A DNA stretch of 64,000 nt from Catalinimonas alkaloidigena (GTDB lineage Bacteria; Bacteroidota; Bacteroidia; Cytophagales; Cyclobacteriaceae), in assembly GCF_029504655.1 (NCBI RefSeq), contig NZ_JAQFIL010000001.1:4221001-4285000 (forward strand), given 5' to 3'. The position numbers and the translations under genes were made by a program. Shown here in pieces: positions 52,185 through 61,611 of the stretch; position 1 is the first letter of the stretch, and each line of letters opens with the position of its first letter. The notes under the pieces were generated by a model. It worked only from the letters and a program-made list of their open reading frames with translations. It ran no database searches and was not told the origin of the DNA.

Positions 52185-53720
52185 ATGAACAGGCGGAAAA
52201 ACCACAAAAAAAATATTACCCCTTTACTTATTATAGCACTCTACTTTGGGCTAAACCACGCTGTGCATGCTCAGCTTCTTGACTCTCTGAAAGCCAAAGT
52301 AGGGACTAATATTACCATTGCGAAAGAAGATTACCAGCCACTGTGGCTGGTGTCAAATCGTTGGGGGACCATTACTGATCAAAAGTTTGATGCCAGTACT
52401 TATCTTACATTAAGCAATAAGTATACATTTGGCGGCAAAGGCCCCCTAAGGCAATATTACGGTAGATTTGTTAATCAACCTACCTCCTACATCATCTATG
52501 GCGTTACCATAAACAATCATAATCACCTTAAGCAAACTTTTCTTCCCGAAGCCTATGCTAAGGTGAAATGGCACGCGCTACGCTTAGATGTAGGGCGATA
52601 CAAAGAAGTTATAGGTGAAGTAGATTATCAGCTTTCCAGCGGATCTTTGGGAGTCAGCGGCAATGCAGTGCCTATACCAAAAGTAAGCCTGGGGATTCCA
52701 AGCTATACCGATGTGCCTTTTATTGCTCCTGGATGGGTACAGGTGAAAGGGCAGTTCAGTAATGGGTGGATGGACAGTGATTCTCTGGTGAGCAAAGCTT
52801 ATCTGCATCAGCGAAGCTTTTATGTCAGGCTGGGAAAAAAGCCTTTGGTCAATGCGCGGAAGTTTACCACCATCAACTTCTATGGAGGGTTAAACCAGTT
52901 TGTGGTTTGGGGCGGTGAAGATACTGTTGGCAATAAACTCCCCGGAGCATGGAAAGACCTCTTTACCAAAGTAGCTGTGCCCGGTAATAATTTAGGCTTT
53001 TTTGATTATGGCGCTACGCTTACTACCCGTGATTTTAAGCTCACTGCCTACACTCAGGTACCTTTTGAGAGTAAGACCAATATGAATCCTTTTAGAATCA
53101 AAGATCGGCTGGTGGGTATCTCGTTAAGTTCTATGCACAAAGGGGCAATATTATCCTCCATAACATTTGAAGCCATCAATACCACCTGGGAAGATCGTGA
53201 AGCCCCAAATGGGAGATCAGACTATAATTTTTATAACAATGCACGCTATACCAACGGCTGGACCTATCAAGGGAACATCATTGGTACTCCCCTGTTCTTC
53301 AACAGGCAAAGAGCAATCCACTACTTTGGTGAGAGTTATACCAGTAAGGCAACAAGCAACTGGAATATTGCTAACAATCGTATTAATGGCTTTCATCTTG
53401 GATTAAAGGGACATTTCCCAATTGATTGGTTTTCCTTATCCTATAGAACCTTATTCACTCATACCATTAACAATGGTAATTACTACGATGGCTATTGGGT
53501 AAAGGGTAATAAAAACCAAAGTTATTTGATGCAGGAGCTTACTTTTCAACTAAATGCCCTGAAACTAAATGCTGCACTGGGGGTCGATATGGGAAAACTC
53601 AGCAGTAATGTTGGGGGTATGTTAGGTATAGAATATGATCTGAATTACAAACCTGACCTTAGATATCTTGGTCCGGTCAGATTCAGAAGAAGAGTTAAGA
53701 GTCCGTTTAGGAGAAGGTAA
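52185..53720 (+). CDS. Wzi-like outer membrane protein for surface attachment of capsular polysaccharide
   Basis: The preferred ATG at 52185 gives 511 residues and a signal peptide (KKNITPLLIIALYFGLNHAV, cleaved after AVHA). The TTG at 52143 would place extra residues before it. The body is all beta strands with LRLDVGRYKEVIGEVDYQLS and SLGVSGNAVPIPKVSLGI (near 125-170), motifs of the 'capsule assembly Wzi' family, which forms an 18-strand outer-membrane barrel that binds capsule. The strong basic C-terminus (FRRRVKSPFRRR) is notable. Confidence 0.88.
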   Translation: MNRRKNHKKNITPLLIIALYFGLNHAVHAQLLDSLKAKVGTNITIAKEDYQPLWLVSNRWGTITDQKFDASTYLTLSNKYTFGGKGPLRQYYGRFVNQPTSYIIYGVTINNHNHLKQTFLPEAYAKVKWHALRLDVGRYKEVIGEVDYQLSSGSLGVSGNAVPIPKVSLGIPSYTDVPFIAPGWVQVKGQFSNGWMDSDSLVSKAYLHQRSFYVRLGKKPLVNARKFTTINFYGGLNQFVVWGGEDTVGNKLPGAWKDLFTKVAVPGNNLGFFDYGATLTTRDFKLTAYTQVPFESKTNMNPFRIKDRLVGISLSSMHKGAILSSITFEAINTTWEDREAPNGRSDYNFYNNARYTNGWTYQGNIIGTPLFFNRQRAIHYFGESYTSKATSNWNIANNRINGFHLGLKGHFPIDWFSLSYRTLFTHTINNGNYYDGYWVKGNKNQSYLMQELTFQLNALKLNAALGVDMGKLSSNVGGMLGIEYDLNYKPDLRYLGPVRFRRRVKSPFRRR

Positions 53721-53783
53721 ATTTACATGCTACATAGGATAAAGCTGATCTGTTTCTTTTCAAAATCCATGAATCAATAACTT

Positions 53784-54863
53784 ATGAAGTTAGAAAAATT
53801 AGAAGCTATTAGAGGGTTTGCTGCTTTATATGTTGTTTTACACCATATTTTGCCCAAGAATCTCAGTTTATGGGACATGAATATTTCCTTCTTATTTAGG
53901 TTTGGTCAAGAAGCGGTAATTTTATTTTTCTTACTTTCAGGATTTGTAATACATTATTCCTTTGAAAACTCTAAAAACAAATCATTTTTCTCTTATATAA
54001 TTAAAAGGGGATTGAGGGTGTATATCCCACTTGTTATAGTTTATTTGATCAGCTATTTTATTGAATCATTTAATACAAGTAGATGGGTGGAAGTAAGCAT
54101 ATTTAATGTGGTGGGAAACCTATTTATGCTGCAAGATCTTGAGTTCTTAAGACCGAATACAATATGTCCTCCCCTTTTTGGAAACACTCCCCTTTGGTCT
54201 CTCTCTTATGAATGGTGGTTCTATATGTTATATTTTCTTATCCAGAAGAAAACAAACTACCTTAATCAAAATAAATTTGTTTTCGCTATGTTCACAGTAG
54301 CAACTTTGAGTTACCTAATCTACCCATTTTTTCTAAATAGAGTATTGATGTATTTTGGAATTTGGTGGGGTGGGGTGATGCTTGCTAAGAGTTATCTAGT
54401 TAATGATAAAGTTAAAATCGCCGACCTCAAATATTATTTGTCTTATAGCTTTTTAGCAATATTGATCTTACTGGTTAACGTATACATACGAACAGGTTTC
54501 GTCAATATACAAGCAGGAGCTTATCCATTTGGGGAAGTTAGGCACTTCGTTTTTTCGCTCATAATAATTATTGCTGCAATAGTATGGCAAAAGAAGAAAT
54601 GGATAGGGTTTGATCATACATTTAGTCCTTTTATTCATTTTGCAAAAATTTCCTATGTAATTTATATATTACACCATCCTCTAATGTATATTCTTGCTGA
54701 AGTCAATTCTATACTCAATCCCATCATAGGCTACTGCTTGTTTTTCTTTTTCTTATGTGCGGTATCCTATGTGATAGAAATACTTCTTTATCCTCTGATA
54801 AAAAATAAAGTATTAAGCCTTATTTATAGTAAAGCATTCAAACGAAATGTATTAGTCAATTGA
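53784..54863 (+). CDS. acyltransferase 3 family membrane protein
   Basis: The protein has 359 residues and about ten helices. Start MKLEKLEAIRGFAALYVVLH carries the R-x(10)-H catalytic-type motif (RGFAALYVVLHH). The PLWSLSYEWWFYMLYFLI motif is typical. It transfers acyl groups (acetyl, for example) onto sugars of a surface glycan from the cytoplasmic side. It is the third plus-strand gene after wcaF and wzi and ends where minus-strand genes converge. Confidence 0.87.
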   Translation: MKLEKLEAIRGFAALYVVLHHILPKNLSLWDMNISFLFRFGQEAVILFFLLSGFVIHYSFENSKNKSFFSYIIKRGLRVYIPLVIVYLISYFIESFNTSRWVEVSIFNVVGNLFMLQDLEFLRPNTICPPLFGNTPLWSLSYEWWFYMLYFLIQKKTNYLNQNKFVFAMFTVATLSYLIYPFFLNRVLMYFGIWWGGVMLAKSYLVNDKVKIADLKYYLSYSFLAILILLVNVYIRTGFVNIQAGAYPFGEVRHFVFSLIIIIAAIVWQKKKWIGFDHTFSPFIHFAKISYVIYILHHPLMYILAEVNSILNPIIGYCLFFFFLCAVSYVIEILLYPLIKNKVLSLIYSKAFKRNVLVN

Positions 54864-54918
54864 TTGACTTTATTTATCTTTTTTTATGAGTTACTGGACA
54901 TACATAGGATAATTGATA

Positions 54919-55338
54919 TTAGTGATGTGTTTTGCTAAGTAATAAATATCCCAGGGTTACTCCCATTGTATTCAAAATAATATCATCAAAATCAAATACT
55001 CCTACTTGCTTATCCACAGTAAGAATTCTATCATACAAATGCAAACCTGAGGTTGTTATGTATATATAGAGAAGCTATCAAAAGACCCAGGAATACAAAT
55101 ATCAAAATATTCCCAAACAGGTTTACAGCTGATCCCCATTTAACCGGAAACCCGAGCTGAGTTTGAAAATTACAAAGAGGTAGTGACTGATATTCATGAA
55201 GGGTTCAAGGTTTGGTGGCCCTAAGTTTAAGCCTGATAATCTGGAATAATTCTCTCACTGATACAAAAACAATACCCATAACAGAAACAGCAGGTAGATA
55301 ATCAGCAAGAAAGAAACTAGCGCTTTATTACTTTGCAT
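54919..55338 (-). pseudogene. decayed VanZ-like family gene
   Basis: The ATG at 55338 opens a hydrophobic start (MQSNKALVSFLLIIYLLFLL) that meets a TGA after 27 codons. Further fragments follow in more than one frame: KWGSAVNLFGNILIFVFLGL, typical of the VanZ core, and the C-terminal end GVFDFDDIILNTMGVTLGYL ending TAA at 54919. Together they cover most of a VanZ protein but need at least two frameshifts or stops to be joined, and one helix appears missing. The pseudogene start overlaps the end of the GT4 gene. Confidence 0.6.
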
Positions 55339-56323
55339 ATCCCTGATAGATTTCCTGATATAAATCTGCGTATCGCTGTGCGATGGCTTTTACCTGGTAT
55401 TTTTTTACGTTCTCAAACCCTTTTTGGATGAGGTTTTCACGATATGACTGATCAGCGATAACCTTACATACTCCTTCCCGGATAGATGCAATGTCAAATG
55501 GATCCGCCAGAAAAGCTCCCTCGCCAGCCACTTCCGGCATAGAGGAGATATTACTTGTGATTACAGGACGGCCTACCGCCTGAGCTTCAACTATGGGCAT
55601 GCCAAATCCCTCTAATGTGGAAACAAATACTAAAACATCACTTTTTACGTATTCATGAATAAGTCTTTCTTCTGATAAGTGCGAATCCCAGCTGAAATCA
55701 ATTTTATAACTATTAAATATTTCTTCATCTTCTACAGAAGGTTTGCCTACTATCCTAAGATGAATTTCTAGACCTTTGATAGCTTCAGCTAATCGTGATA
55801 TATTTTTATTGGTTTTGGTACCAATCTGTAAAAGTATAGGTTTGTTGTTTTTTGGGTAAGGCGCAGGCTGAAATGCAGGAGACACAAAATCGGGAATCAC
55901 TTTAACTTTTTCTGAGGCACAATTTGTGTGTTTTAATACTTCACATTTGGTAGCTTCAGAAATAACCGTAACAACTTGAGAGTGCCACACTGGCAACTTC
56001 AACCAAAACCATAATAAAATTTGTTTGGCAACGAATGAAGGGTGATCCATAAAACCACAATCATGAATCGTAAGAATTGTCTTTTTTTTCTTAAGCAGAA
56101 TAGTTAAAAAATGGACATCTCCCGTTATATGGTTAATATCCCCTTGCTTGGTAGTGGCTTCAAATATATTATAAATACGCTTTAATAATCCAAGGCTTGA
56201 AAATCTAGATATAGCAACATTCGCATCAATGTCATTAGGCAAATGTTCTCTAACTCCCTGAAAAACTTTCTCTATGCTAAAATGATTGGGATGAGGTTTA
56301 CGCTGGTAAAAGGTTACTTTCAT
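55328..56323 (-). CDS. glycosyltransferase family 4 (GT-B)
   Basis: The protein has 331 residues. The C-terminal GT4 region contains PILLQIGTKTNKNISRLAEA and the nucleotide-sugar motif EGFGMPIVEAQAVGRPVITS (near 238-257) with the catalytic-type ExxxxxxxE. The N-terminal domain has ILTIHDCGFMDHPSF (near 82-96). It is translationally coupled to the upstream GT2 by an ATGA overlap and is the last intact gene of this minus-strand operon before the VanZ remnant. Donor and acceptor are unknown. Confidence 0.9.
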   Translation of the reverse strand: MKVTFYQRKPHPNHFSIEKVFQGVREHLPNDIDANVAISRFSSLGLLKRIYNIFEATTKQGDINHITGDVHFLTILLKKKKTILTIHDCGFMDHPSFVAKQILLWFWLKLPVWHSQVVTVISEATKCEVLKHTNCASEKVKVIPDFVSPAFQPAPYPKNNKPILLQIGTKTNKNISRLAEAIKGLEIHLRIVGKPSVEDEEIFNSYKIDFSWDSHLSEERLIHEYVKSDVLVFVSTLEGFGMPIVEAQAVGRPVITSNISSMPEVAGEGAFLADPFDIASIREGVCKVIADQSYRENLIQKGFENVKKYQVKAIAQRYADLYQEIYQGYAK

Positions 56324-57294
56324 TCTAAAATCTGCAACAATTTGGGGTCATATTCTTTTTCAATAAGTTGGCGTAAAGAAAGCTGTTGGCATTTCATCTT
56401 TTTTTTCATTTCAAATACCATAGCATCTACTAAAAAACGAAACCAAAACCCTTGAAGAAAATGAAATATTAAACCCACTGTACCATCTAGAAAACCTCTT
56501 TTAATAAAATATCTATAAAAAAAATAAGCCAAACTTCTGCTAAAAATTGGAGATTTTTGAAAGATGTTATTCTTTAACCAACGACGTCTCTCAATGGGCG
56601 TACCCCAAAAATCAACTTTCACTTCTCCTTTCTGCTTATTTGCTGACAGCAATTCTACCGCCTCAAACATAGCCCAACGCGCATGGCTAGACGTAAAATC
56701 TTTTAAATTATCGGCTACTGTGTCTATGATATCAACACCCTTTTCTACAGTCTTCACATTGCCATTAACTACAAAATGTTGATCATATACCTTTTCTTCG
56801 CAGTTACCGAGTGAAGTACGATACAATCTCAAATGAAAGTTAGGATAATGCCCCCCATGTTTTATCCACTGATTAAAGAAGATAGTTTTTCTTGAAAACA
56901 TATATCCCTGATACTCTCTTTGGTCAGAGTCAAATTGGTATTTGAACCATTTATTTAAAGCAGGAGTAAGTCGTTCTCCAGCATCCAAGTGAAAAACCCA
57001 ATCTGTATTATATGGATTATTTTCCTGTGCCCAATTTCTCTGCTTTGCATAATTCTCAAATGGATGTTGGATATATGAAACTCCATACTTTTCTAAAATA
57101 TCGATAGTTGAATCAGTTGAAAATGAGTCAACCGCAAAAACCTTAGCATTTAAATTTTGAATACTTTCTAGACAAGCAGGTAAATTTTTCTCTTCATTAA
57201 ACGTTAGAATAATGAAAGTTAAATTGTCTAGAATATCCTCTTTGCTGGTATTCTTTGATATATGATTTTGATACATTAGTTCCCGAGAAATCAT
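56320..57294 (-). CDS. glycosyltransferase family 2
   Basis: The protein has 324 residues. GT-A fold with TFIILTFNEEKNLPACLESI (near 26-45), the metal-binding-like HLDAGERLTP (near 98) and GGHYPNFHLRLYRTSLG, similar to the WaaE/LpsA type. The start at 57294 (or Met7 at 57276) lies inside the 3' end of the preceding GT4 gene, overlapping it by 80-98 nt. The long overlap may couple translation. Confidence 0.88.
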   Translation of the reverse strand: MISRELMYQNHISKNTSKEDILDNLTFIILTFNEEKNLPACLESIQNLNAKVFAVDSFSTDSTIDILEKYGVSYIQHPFENYAKQRNWAQENNPYNTDWVFHLDAGERLTPALNKWFKYQFDSDQREYQGYMFSRKTIFFNQWIKHGGHYPNFHLRLYRTSLGNCEEKVYDQHFVVNGNVKTVEKGVDIIDTVADNLKDFTSSHARWAMFEAVELLSANKQKGEVKVDFWGTPIERRRWLKNNIFQKSPIFSRSLAYFFYRYFIKRGFLDGTVGLIFHFLQGFWFRFLVDAMVFEMKKKMKCQQLSLRQLIEKEYDPKLLQILE

Positions 57295-58345
57295 GATAAA
57301 TTTGCTGAGTATTTACAATCGTATTATTAGTATTATTATAAGCTTTTGTTAGGTTTTCAACAATACACTCAACTGTAAGCTCTTTACAAACCCACCCCAC
57401 ATTCTTTTGCACAACATATTCACTCATTCCTACTTGATTTGAGAGCAAAGCAGGTGTTCCTACTGCTAAAGATTCAAGTACTACATTGGCAAAATTTTCA
57501 TTATAGGAGGTAAGGATAAACAGATCGGACTTTGCTAATGCTTTATATTTTTCTTCACCCTGCACCCAACCTTTCCACAAAACACTTGAGCTAATGTCTA
57601 ATTTTTCAGCTAAAAACTTGAGGCTTGTTACATATTCAGTCTCTCCTTCACCATAGACTTCTAATTGATATGGAAAATCACAACGTGCTAATGCTTCAAA
57701 AGTCAGTTCTAATCCTTTTTTTGGGTGAATACGAGAAAGAAATATTATTTTCAATATAGAATGAGCGCCGTTCCGCTCAAATTTACCTTTAGGTAAATCA
57801 ATGATATTGGGTAAAATAAAACCCTTCCACTTAGGATTAACCCTATGGGCATCCTGCCATTCCAACTGAGAAGTTGCATGCAGTTTAGTTATTTTCAACA
57901 GCCAACTTCCCAATAACAAGTGAATAATTTTTTTCTTAATTGAATTATCTTCAGTGAAACTAAATTGACTAAGCATCCCCCTGGGAGATAAAACTGGCTG
58001 CACCCCTTTTAACCAGCATACTAAGGTTGCCAAAACAGAAACCAAATTCCACCAGGAATGAATATGTATAATATCGTAATGGCTGCAATTTTTCCATAAA
58101 AATTTTAGGAGTGCCGGAGAAAAATGGGTATGATCTCCGGTAAGTCTTTTAAAATAATACACCTTAACCCCCTCTATATATGACTTCCCTTCTGGCAATT
58201 CTTTGGTACCATTAGCTGTTGTAGTTGCTACAGTTACATTTTCTCCTATGGCAGCTTGATGCTCACAGAGCTGACTTACGGATAGTGTAGGGCCTCCATA
58301 GACAAAAGCAGGCTTATAAGAAGGGGTGATGTGAAGAATTCTCAT
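57197..58345 (-). CDS. glycosyltransferase family 4 (GT-B)
   Basis: The protein has 382 residues. The N-terminal domain begins MRILHITPSYKPAFVYGGPT and has HIHSWWNLVSVLATLV; the C-terminal domain has IIFLSRIHPKKGLELTFEAL (near 209-228) and NENFANVVLESLAVGTPALL (near 306). This is the pattern of a GT4 sugar transferase acting on nucleotide sugars at the cytoplasmic membrane. It is in the minus-strand operon after the SGNH hydrolase. Confidence 0.92.
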   Translation of the reverse strand: MRILHITPSYKPAFVYGGPTLSVSQLCEHQAAIGENVTVATTTANGTKELPEGKSYIEGVKVYYFKRLTGDHTHFSPALLKFLWKNCSHYDIIHIHSWWNLVSVLATLVCWLKGVQPVLSPRGMLSQFSFTEDNSIKKKIIHLLLGSWLLKITKLHATSQLEWQDAHRVNPKWKGFILPNIIDLPKGKFERNGAHSILKIIFLSRIHPKKGLELTFEALARCDFPYQLEVYGEGETEYVTSLKFLAEKLDISSSVLWKGWVQGEEKYKALAKSDLFILTSYNENFANVVLESLAVGTPALLSNQVGMSEYVVQKNVGWVCKELTVECIVENLTKAYNNTNNTIVNTQQIYHDFSGTNVSKSYIKEYQQRGYSRQFNFHYSNV

Positions 58346-58366
58346 TGGATAGATAAAGTAACTAGT

Positions 58367-59086
58367 TTAATTCTTAGGTTTATACATATTGAGTCCTGTA
58401 TCATTTGAATAGACAAAACCATGAATAACTCTTTCCCAAAGCTTGTAGCCCTTTTCATTTAAATGTAAGCCATCATCTGTATACTCAGGTTTTAACTGAC
58501 TGTGGAAGGTAAAAAAACCATATAAATCCACATACTGGATTCCGTAAATATCAGTTAACCGCTTAATGGATTGATTTATGTCAACTATTTTCTCATTAGT
58601 TGCCTGCTGACTATGTTCTGATTTTTCTATGAGGGGGAATACACTTTGTACATACAGTTCAGTATAAGGAGATTTTTCTTTGATTATTCTTATGAGTAAA
58701 TCATAGTTATCTATTATTACACTCTTTTTCAATCCATATCGTATGTCGTTAATTCCTATCAGCAAAAAAATTTTTGCAGGTTCTAGTTGAATCGCTTCAT
58801 CCAGTCTAAATAACACTCCTTCCACGGTATCTCCCCCTTTTCCAAGATTTATCACATCTTTATCATGGTATTTGTTAACCCAGTCATTCCGTTCTGTTAT
58901 ACTGTTTCCCAGAAAAACGATCCAATTATTATTACTTCTTTTTTTTTTTATATCCAATACTATTTCCCGACGGTGCCGCTTACTGAAGATCCCTCTTTCT
59001 CTTGATATGAAATAATACATAAGCACTCCATTAGCGGTTATAGATATCCCTAGTAAACATACAAATAACAGCAGCTTTAGCTTCAT
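58367..59086 (-). CDS. SGNH/GDSL hydrolase, membrane-anchored
   Basis: The protein has 239 residues with an uncleaved N-terminal helix (LLLFVCLLGISITANGVLMY). Catalytic blocks: WIVFLGNSITERNDW (Ser near 63), NLGKGGDTVEG (Gly block), LLIGINDIRYG (Asn block) and DDGLHLNEKGYKLW (Asp and His near 210). Such enzymes remove or move acetyl groups on surface glycans and fit the acyltransferases in this locus. It is flanked by a glycosyltransferase and an acyltransferase 3. Confidence 0.9.
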   Translation of the reverse strand: MKLKLLLFVCLLGISITANGVLMYYFISRERGIFSKRHRREIVLDIKKKRSNNNWIVFLGNSITERNDWVNKYHDKDVINLGKGGDTVEGVLFRLDEAIQLEPAKIFLLIGINDIRYGLKKSVIIDNYDLLIRIIKEKSPYTELYVQSVFPLIEKSEHSQQATNEKIVDINQSIKRLTDIYGIQYVDLYGFFTFHSQLKPEYTDDGLHLNEKGYKLWERVIHGFVYSNDTGLNMYKPKN

Positions 59087-59107
59087 GCGTTTTTTGAGAA
59101 TAGATAA

Positions 59108-60196
59108 TCAACTTGCTTTCTTTAATGCGAAAAAAGCCTTTTTATTAAATCCTTTGGCCAGTTTATGGGAAGGCCTTTCCAAAAGCAGATAAAATACATA
59201 TGAAAATACCAATACGGCAGGTACACTAATCATCCACTGTATGTACTGAGTCAGGCCTTGCATATAATGAGCTATAATAAAGAACACCGGCATATGACAT
59301 AGGTAGATAGAATAACTCCATTTACCTGCTGACTCAAGCCAGGGTAAAGACTTTTTCTTTTGTAAATAAGAAACTTCTGCTGATATCCAAAAGAATGCCA
59401 GAATCGCAAATAAATTTAATGAGATAGTGTAACTCAGAGAAAAGTGAAATCGAGCAATAGAACAAATTATGGATATCAATAGGATAGACGCCCTCAACAT
59501 AAGAATTTTAGACTTACTTACTTTAGTACCCGTAATCAAATCAAAGTTCTCGGCTATTTTCACGCCCAGTAACCAGCTTGGTAAGCCAATGAGCCAGGTA
59601 TATAATACACCATGATACATAAAGTTTCCATCATATCCCTGATCTGTGGGAATTTGATGTATGAAACTATCAACCGTATACCCATCCAAAAAAATGAAGA
59701 CAGCAACTAGTATGTATGAGATGATAATTAATGGATTGATTCCATTCTTTCTTATTTGGATCAATAATATAGGATAAATAGTGTAGTAAATAAGCTCACA
59801 ATACAAACTCCAAAGTACCGGGTTAACAAAGTCTAAAGGAGTGGCAATTGCAACAATTACTAACATGGGAAGACTGATCCGGATATATCTTTTTACGAGA
59901 AAATCAAATAAATGTAGATCTTTGCCATCTCTGTACGGAAAATGAATCACTATTCCTGAAATGATAAAAAAGATAATCACTGCTGCTACCCCTACAAATA
60001 GATTGCCTGATAAACCTATCAAATATCTTTCTAGTAACTGATCTTTATCCAACCATAATGTCAAACTTTCTCTTATACCATCATGGTGACCAAGGACTAC
60101 CCAAAGAGCAAGAATAAAGCGTAATGAATCCATTCCCTGTATCCAACCTTTATGCTTATTCTGTTTGGTTGCTACTTTTAATGTTGTCTCGTTCAT
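59108..60196 (-). CDS. acyltransferase 3 family membrane protein
   Basis: The protein has 362 residues with about ten helices. The conserved start is GMDSLRFILALWVVLGHHDG (near 20-39), and PVLWSLYCELIYYTIYPILL (near 126-145) is the second motif. The KWSYSIYLCHMPVFF stretch near 290 fits the last helices. It probably acylates a sugar in the polysaccharide made by this locus, with the SGNH enzyme as counterpart. Confidence 0.9.
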   Translation of the reverse strand: MNETTLKVATKQNKHKGWIQGMDSLRFILALWVVLGHHDGIRESLTLWLDKDQLLERYLIGLSGNLFVGVAAVIIFFIISGIVIHFPYRDGKDLHLFDFLVKRYIRISLPMLVIVAIATPLDFVNPVLWSLYCELIYYTIYPILLIQIRKNGINPLIIISYILVAVFIFLDGYTVDSFIHQIPTDQGYDGNFMYHGVLYTWLIGLPSWLLGVKIAENFDLITGTKVSKSKILMLRASILLISIICSIARFHFSLSYTISLNLFAILAFFWISAEVSYLQKKKSLPWLESAGKWSYSIYLCHMPVFFIIAHYMQGLTQYIQWMISVPAVLVFSYVFYLLLERPSHKLAKGFNKKAFFALKKAS

Positions 60197-60209
60197 TTTA
60201 CTAAGCTAT

Positions 60210-61601
60210 TTATATTTTATTGCTTAACTGAATGATCCCCAGCTGCCTGCCTGCCCAAAAAAGAACATACATGAGTATTACACTCCAGAAGACCGCATTG
60301 AGCATAAATTCAAAGCTATTTCCCCGCCATAGGATCTGAAAAAGGCCAGTATATACCAGGCCGGAACCCATGAGATAGCCTCCAAACAGATTTTCTGCCT
60401 GTACTGATATCCAGGAAGCAAAACTACCCAATAGCAAAAAAATGATAAATATTGCAAGTGCACCTCCCGACAAATAAGCATCTACCACCGGAGGGGGTTT
60501 AGCCGATACGATAGAAGCACGATCAGCAACGCCAGCCCGGTAGACCCTTTCCATGATCAGTTTTTCGGTAATAGGTTTTTCAGGATAAAATACCCGCGGT
60601 ATCAGGCTCATAACCGCCTGATCAATAATTTGAAAGCCATAAAAACCCTGTACTTCCGGCGTATGTTTGATATATTTGATAAACATGCTCAGCTCTGAGA
60701 TACGGCCGGTAAGAAAAGCCCAGTTGTTGGTCATCAAGTCTACTTCTCCTCTTTGGATTTGTGCTATGGCTATCTCTGCTGCTGCGTCTGCTGATGTATC
60801 CCCAAACCAGGTGTTTTTTCTTACAATACTATTATAAGAAGGGATATATATGAAAAACAATAAGATTACAGTAGGAAATAGAATCAAGGCAGTTTTCCTG
60901 TAAATTGGAAAAACTAAAGCGCCTAGAATAATTAAAGGAACCAAGATTTCTTCTTTCCAGCCTGAAATGAAAGCTTTGTACATATTTAATAAAAAGAGTA
61001 CTAAAGCGAATAGCATGGATTTGTTGTTTTTTTCAGGTAGTGCATAAGCAAGTGCGATCACAGAAGCAACAAAGCTCAAATTGGCAAACTTAATCTGTAC
61101 TTGTGCCATACCAGGAATATACTGCAGCACAAAAGTCATCACTGTAAATACTACAGTAAACTTCAGCATTAAAGCAGATAATGAGACTGTTTTAATATTG
61201 AAAGTACTTTTCTGATTGTATTTCATAAACATAAGTATGCCATGCGCTAAGGCAGCATGGGCTAAAACATAATAACTCTGACCTTTTGCAATCAGTGAAA
61301 TATGTTCCCAACTTGCTTTAGTCCAAACATTATATTCAAAATAGTAATAGCCAATACTTTGTAAAAAATAAAAAATGGATGACACTGCCATATATCCCGC
61401 AAAAATGATTTGAGTTAGAATAATTGGGCGAAAAAATTGCTCAGTGAAACTTAGATCATCGGGTAAAGGTCTTACTTTTCCGCTAAGGGTGATATAAATT
61501 ATCCACAATGATCCTAACCAGGCAGTAAAGTAAGATAGGATTGGACTACCACTTAATGTAAAAGCAACCAAAAATGGAATATAAAGTAACAAGTATGCCA
61601 T
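60210..61601 (-). CDS. polytopic membrane protein, probable Wzy-type oligosaccharide repeat polymerase
   Basis: The protein has 463 residues with about twelve helices and a large periplasmic loop (about 260-370) containing RVFYPEKPITEKLIMERVYR. The layout matches the O-antigen polymerase (Wzy) group, whose sequences vary strongly, so the call rests on topology, the loop and the context of glycosyltransferases. It would polymerise repeat units at the outer face of the inner membrane. A related exosortase or ligase function cannot be ruled out. Confidence 0.7.
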   Translation of the reverse strand: MAYLLLYIPFLVAFTLSGSPILSYFTAWLGSLWIIYITLSGKVRPLPDDLSFTEQFFRPIILTQIIFAGYMAVSSIFYFLQSIGYYYFEYNVWTKASWEHISLIAKGQSYYVLAHAALAHGILMFMKYNQKSTFNIKTVSLSALMLKFTVVFTVMTFVLQYIPGMAQVQIKFANLSFVASVIALAYALPEKNNKSMLFALVLFLLNMYKAFISGWKEEILVPLIILGALVFPIYRKTALILFPTVILLFFIYIPSYNSIVRKNTWFGDTSADAAAEIAIAQIQRGEVDLMTNNWAFLTGRISELSMFIKYIKHTPEVQGFYGFQIIDQAVMSLIPRVFYPEKPITEKLIMERVYRAGVADRASIVSAKPPPVVDAYLSGGALAIFIIFLLLGSFASWISVQAENLFGGYLMGSGLVYTGLFQILWRGNSFEFMLNAVFWSVILMYVLFWAGRQLGIIQLSNKI

Positions 61602-61611
61602 TACTTATATT

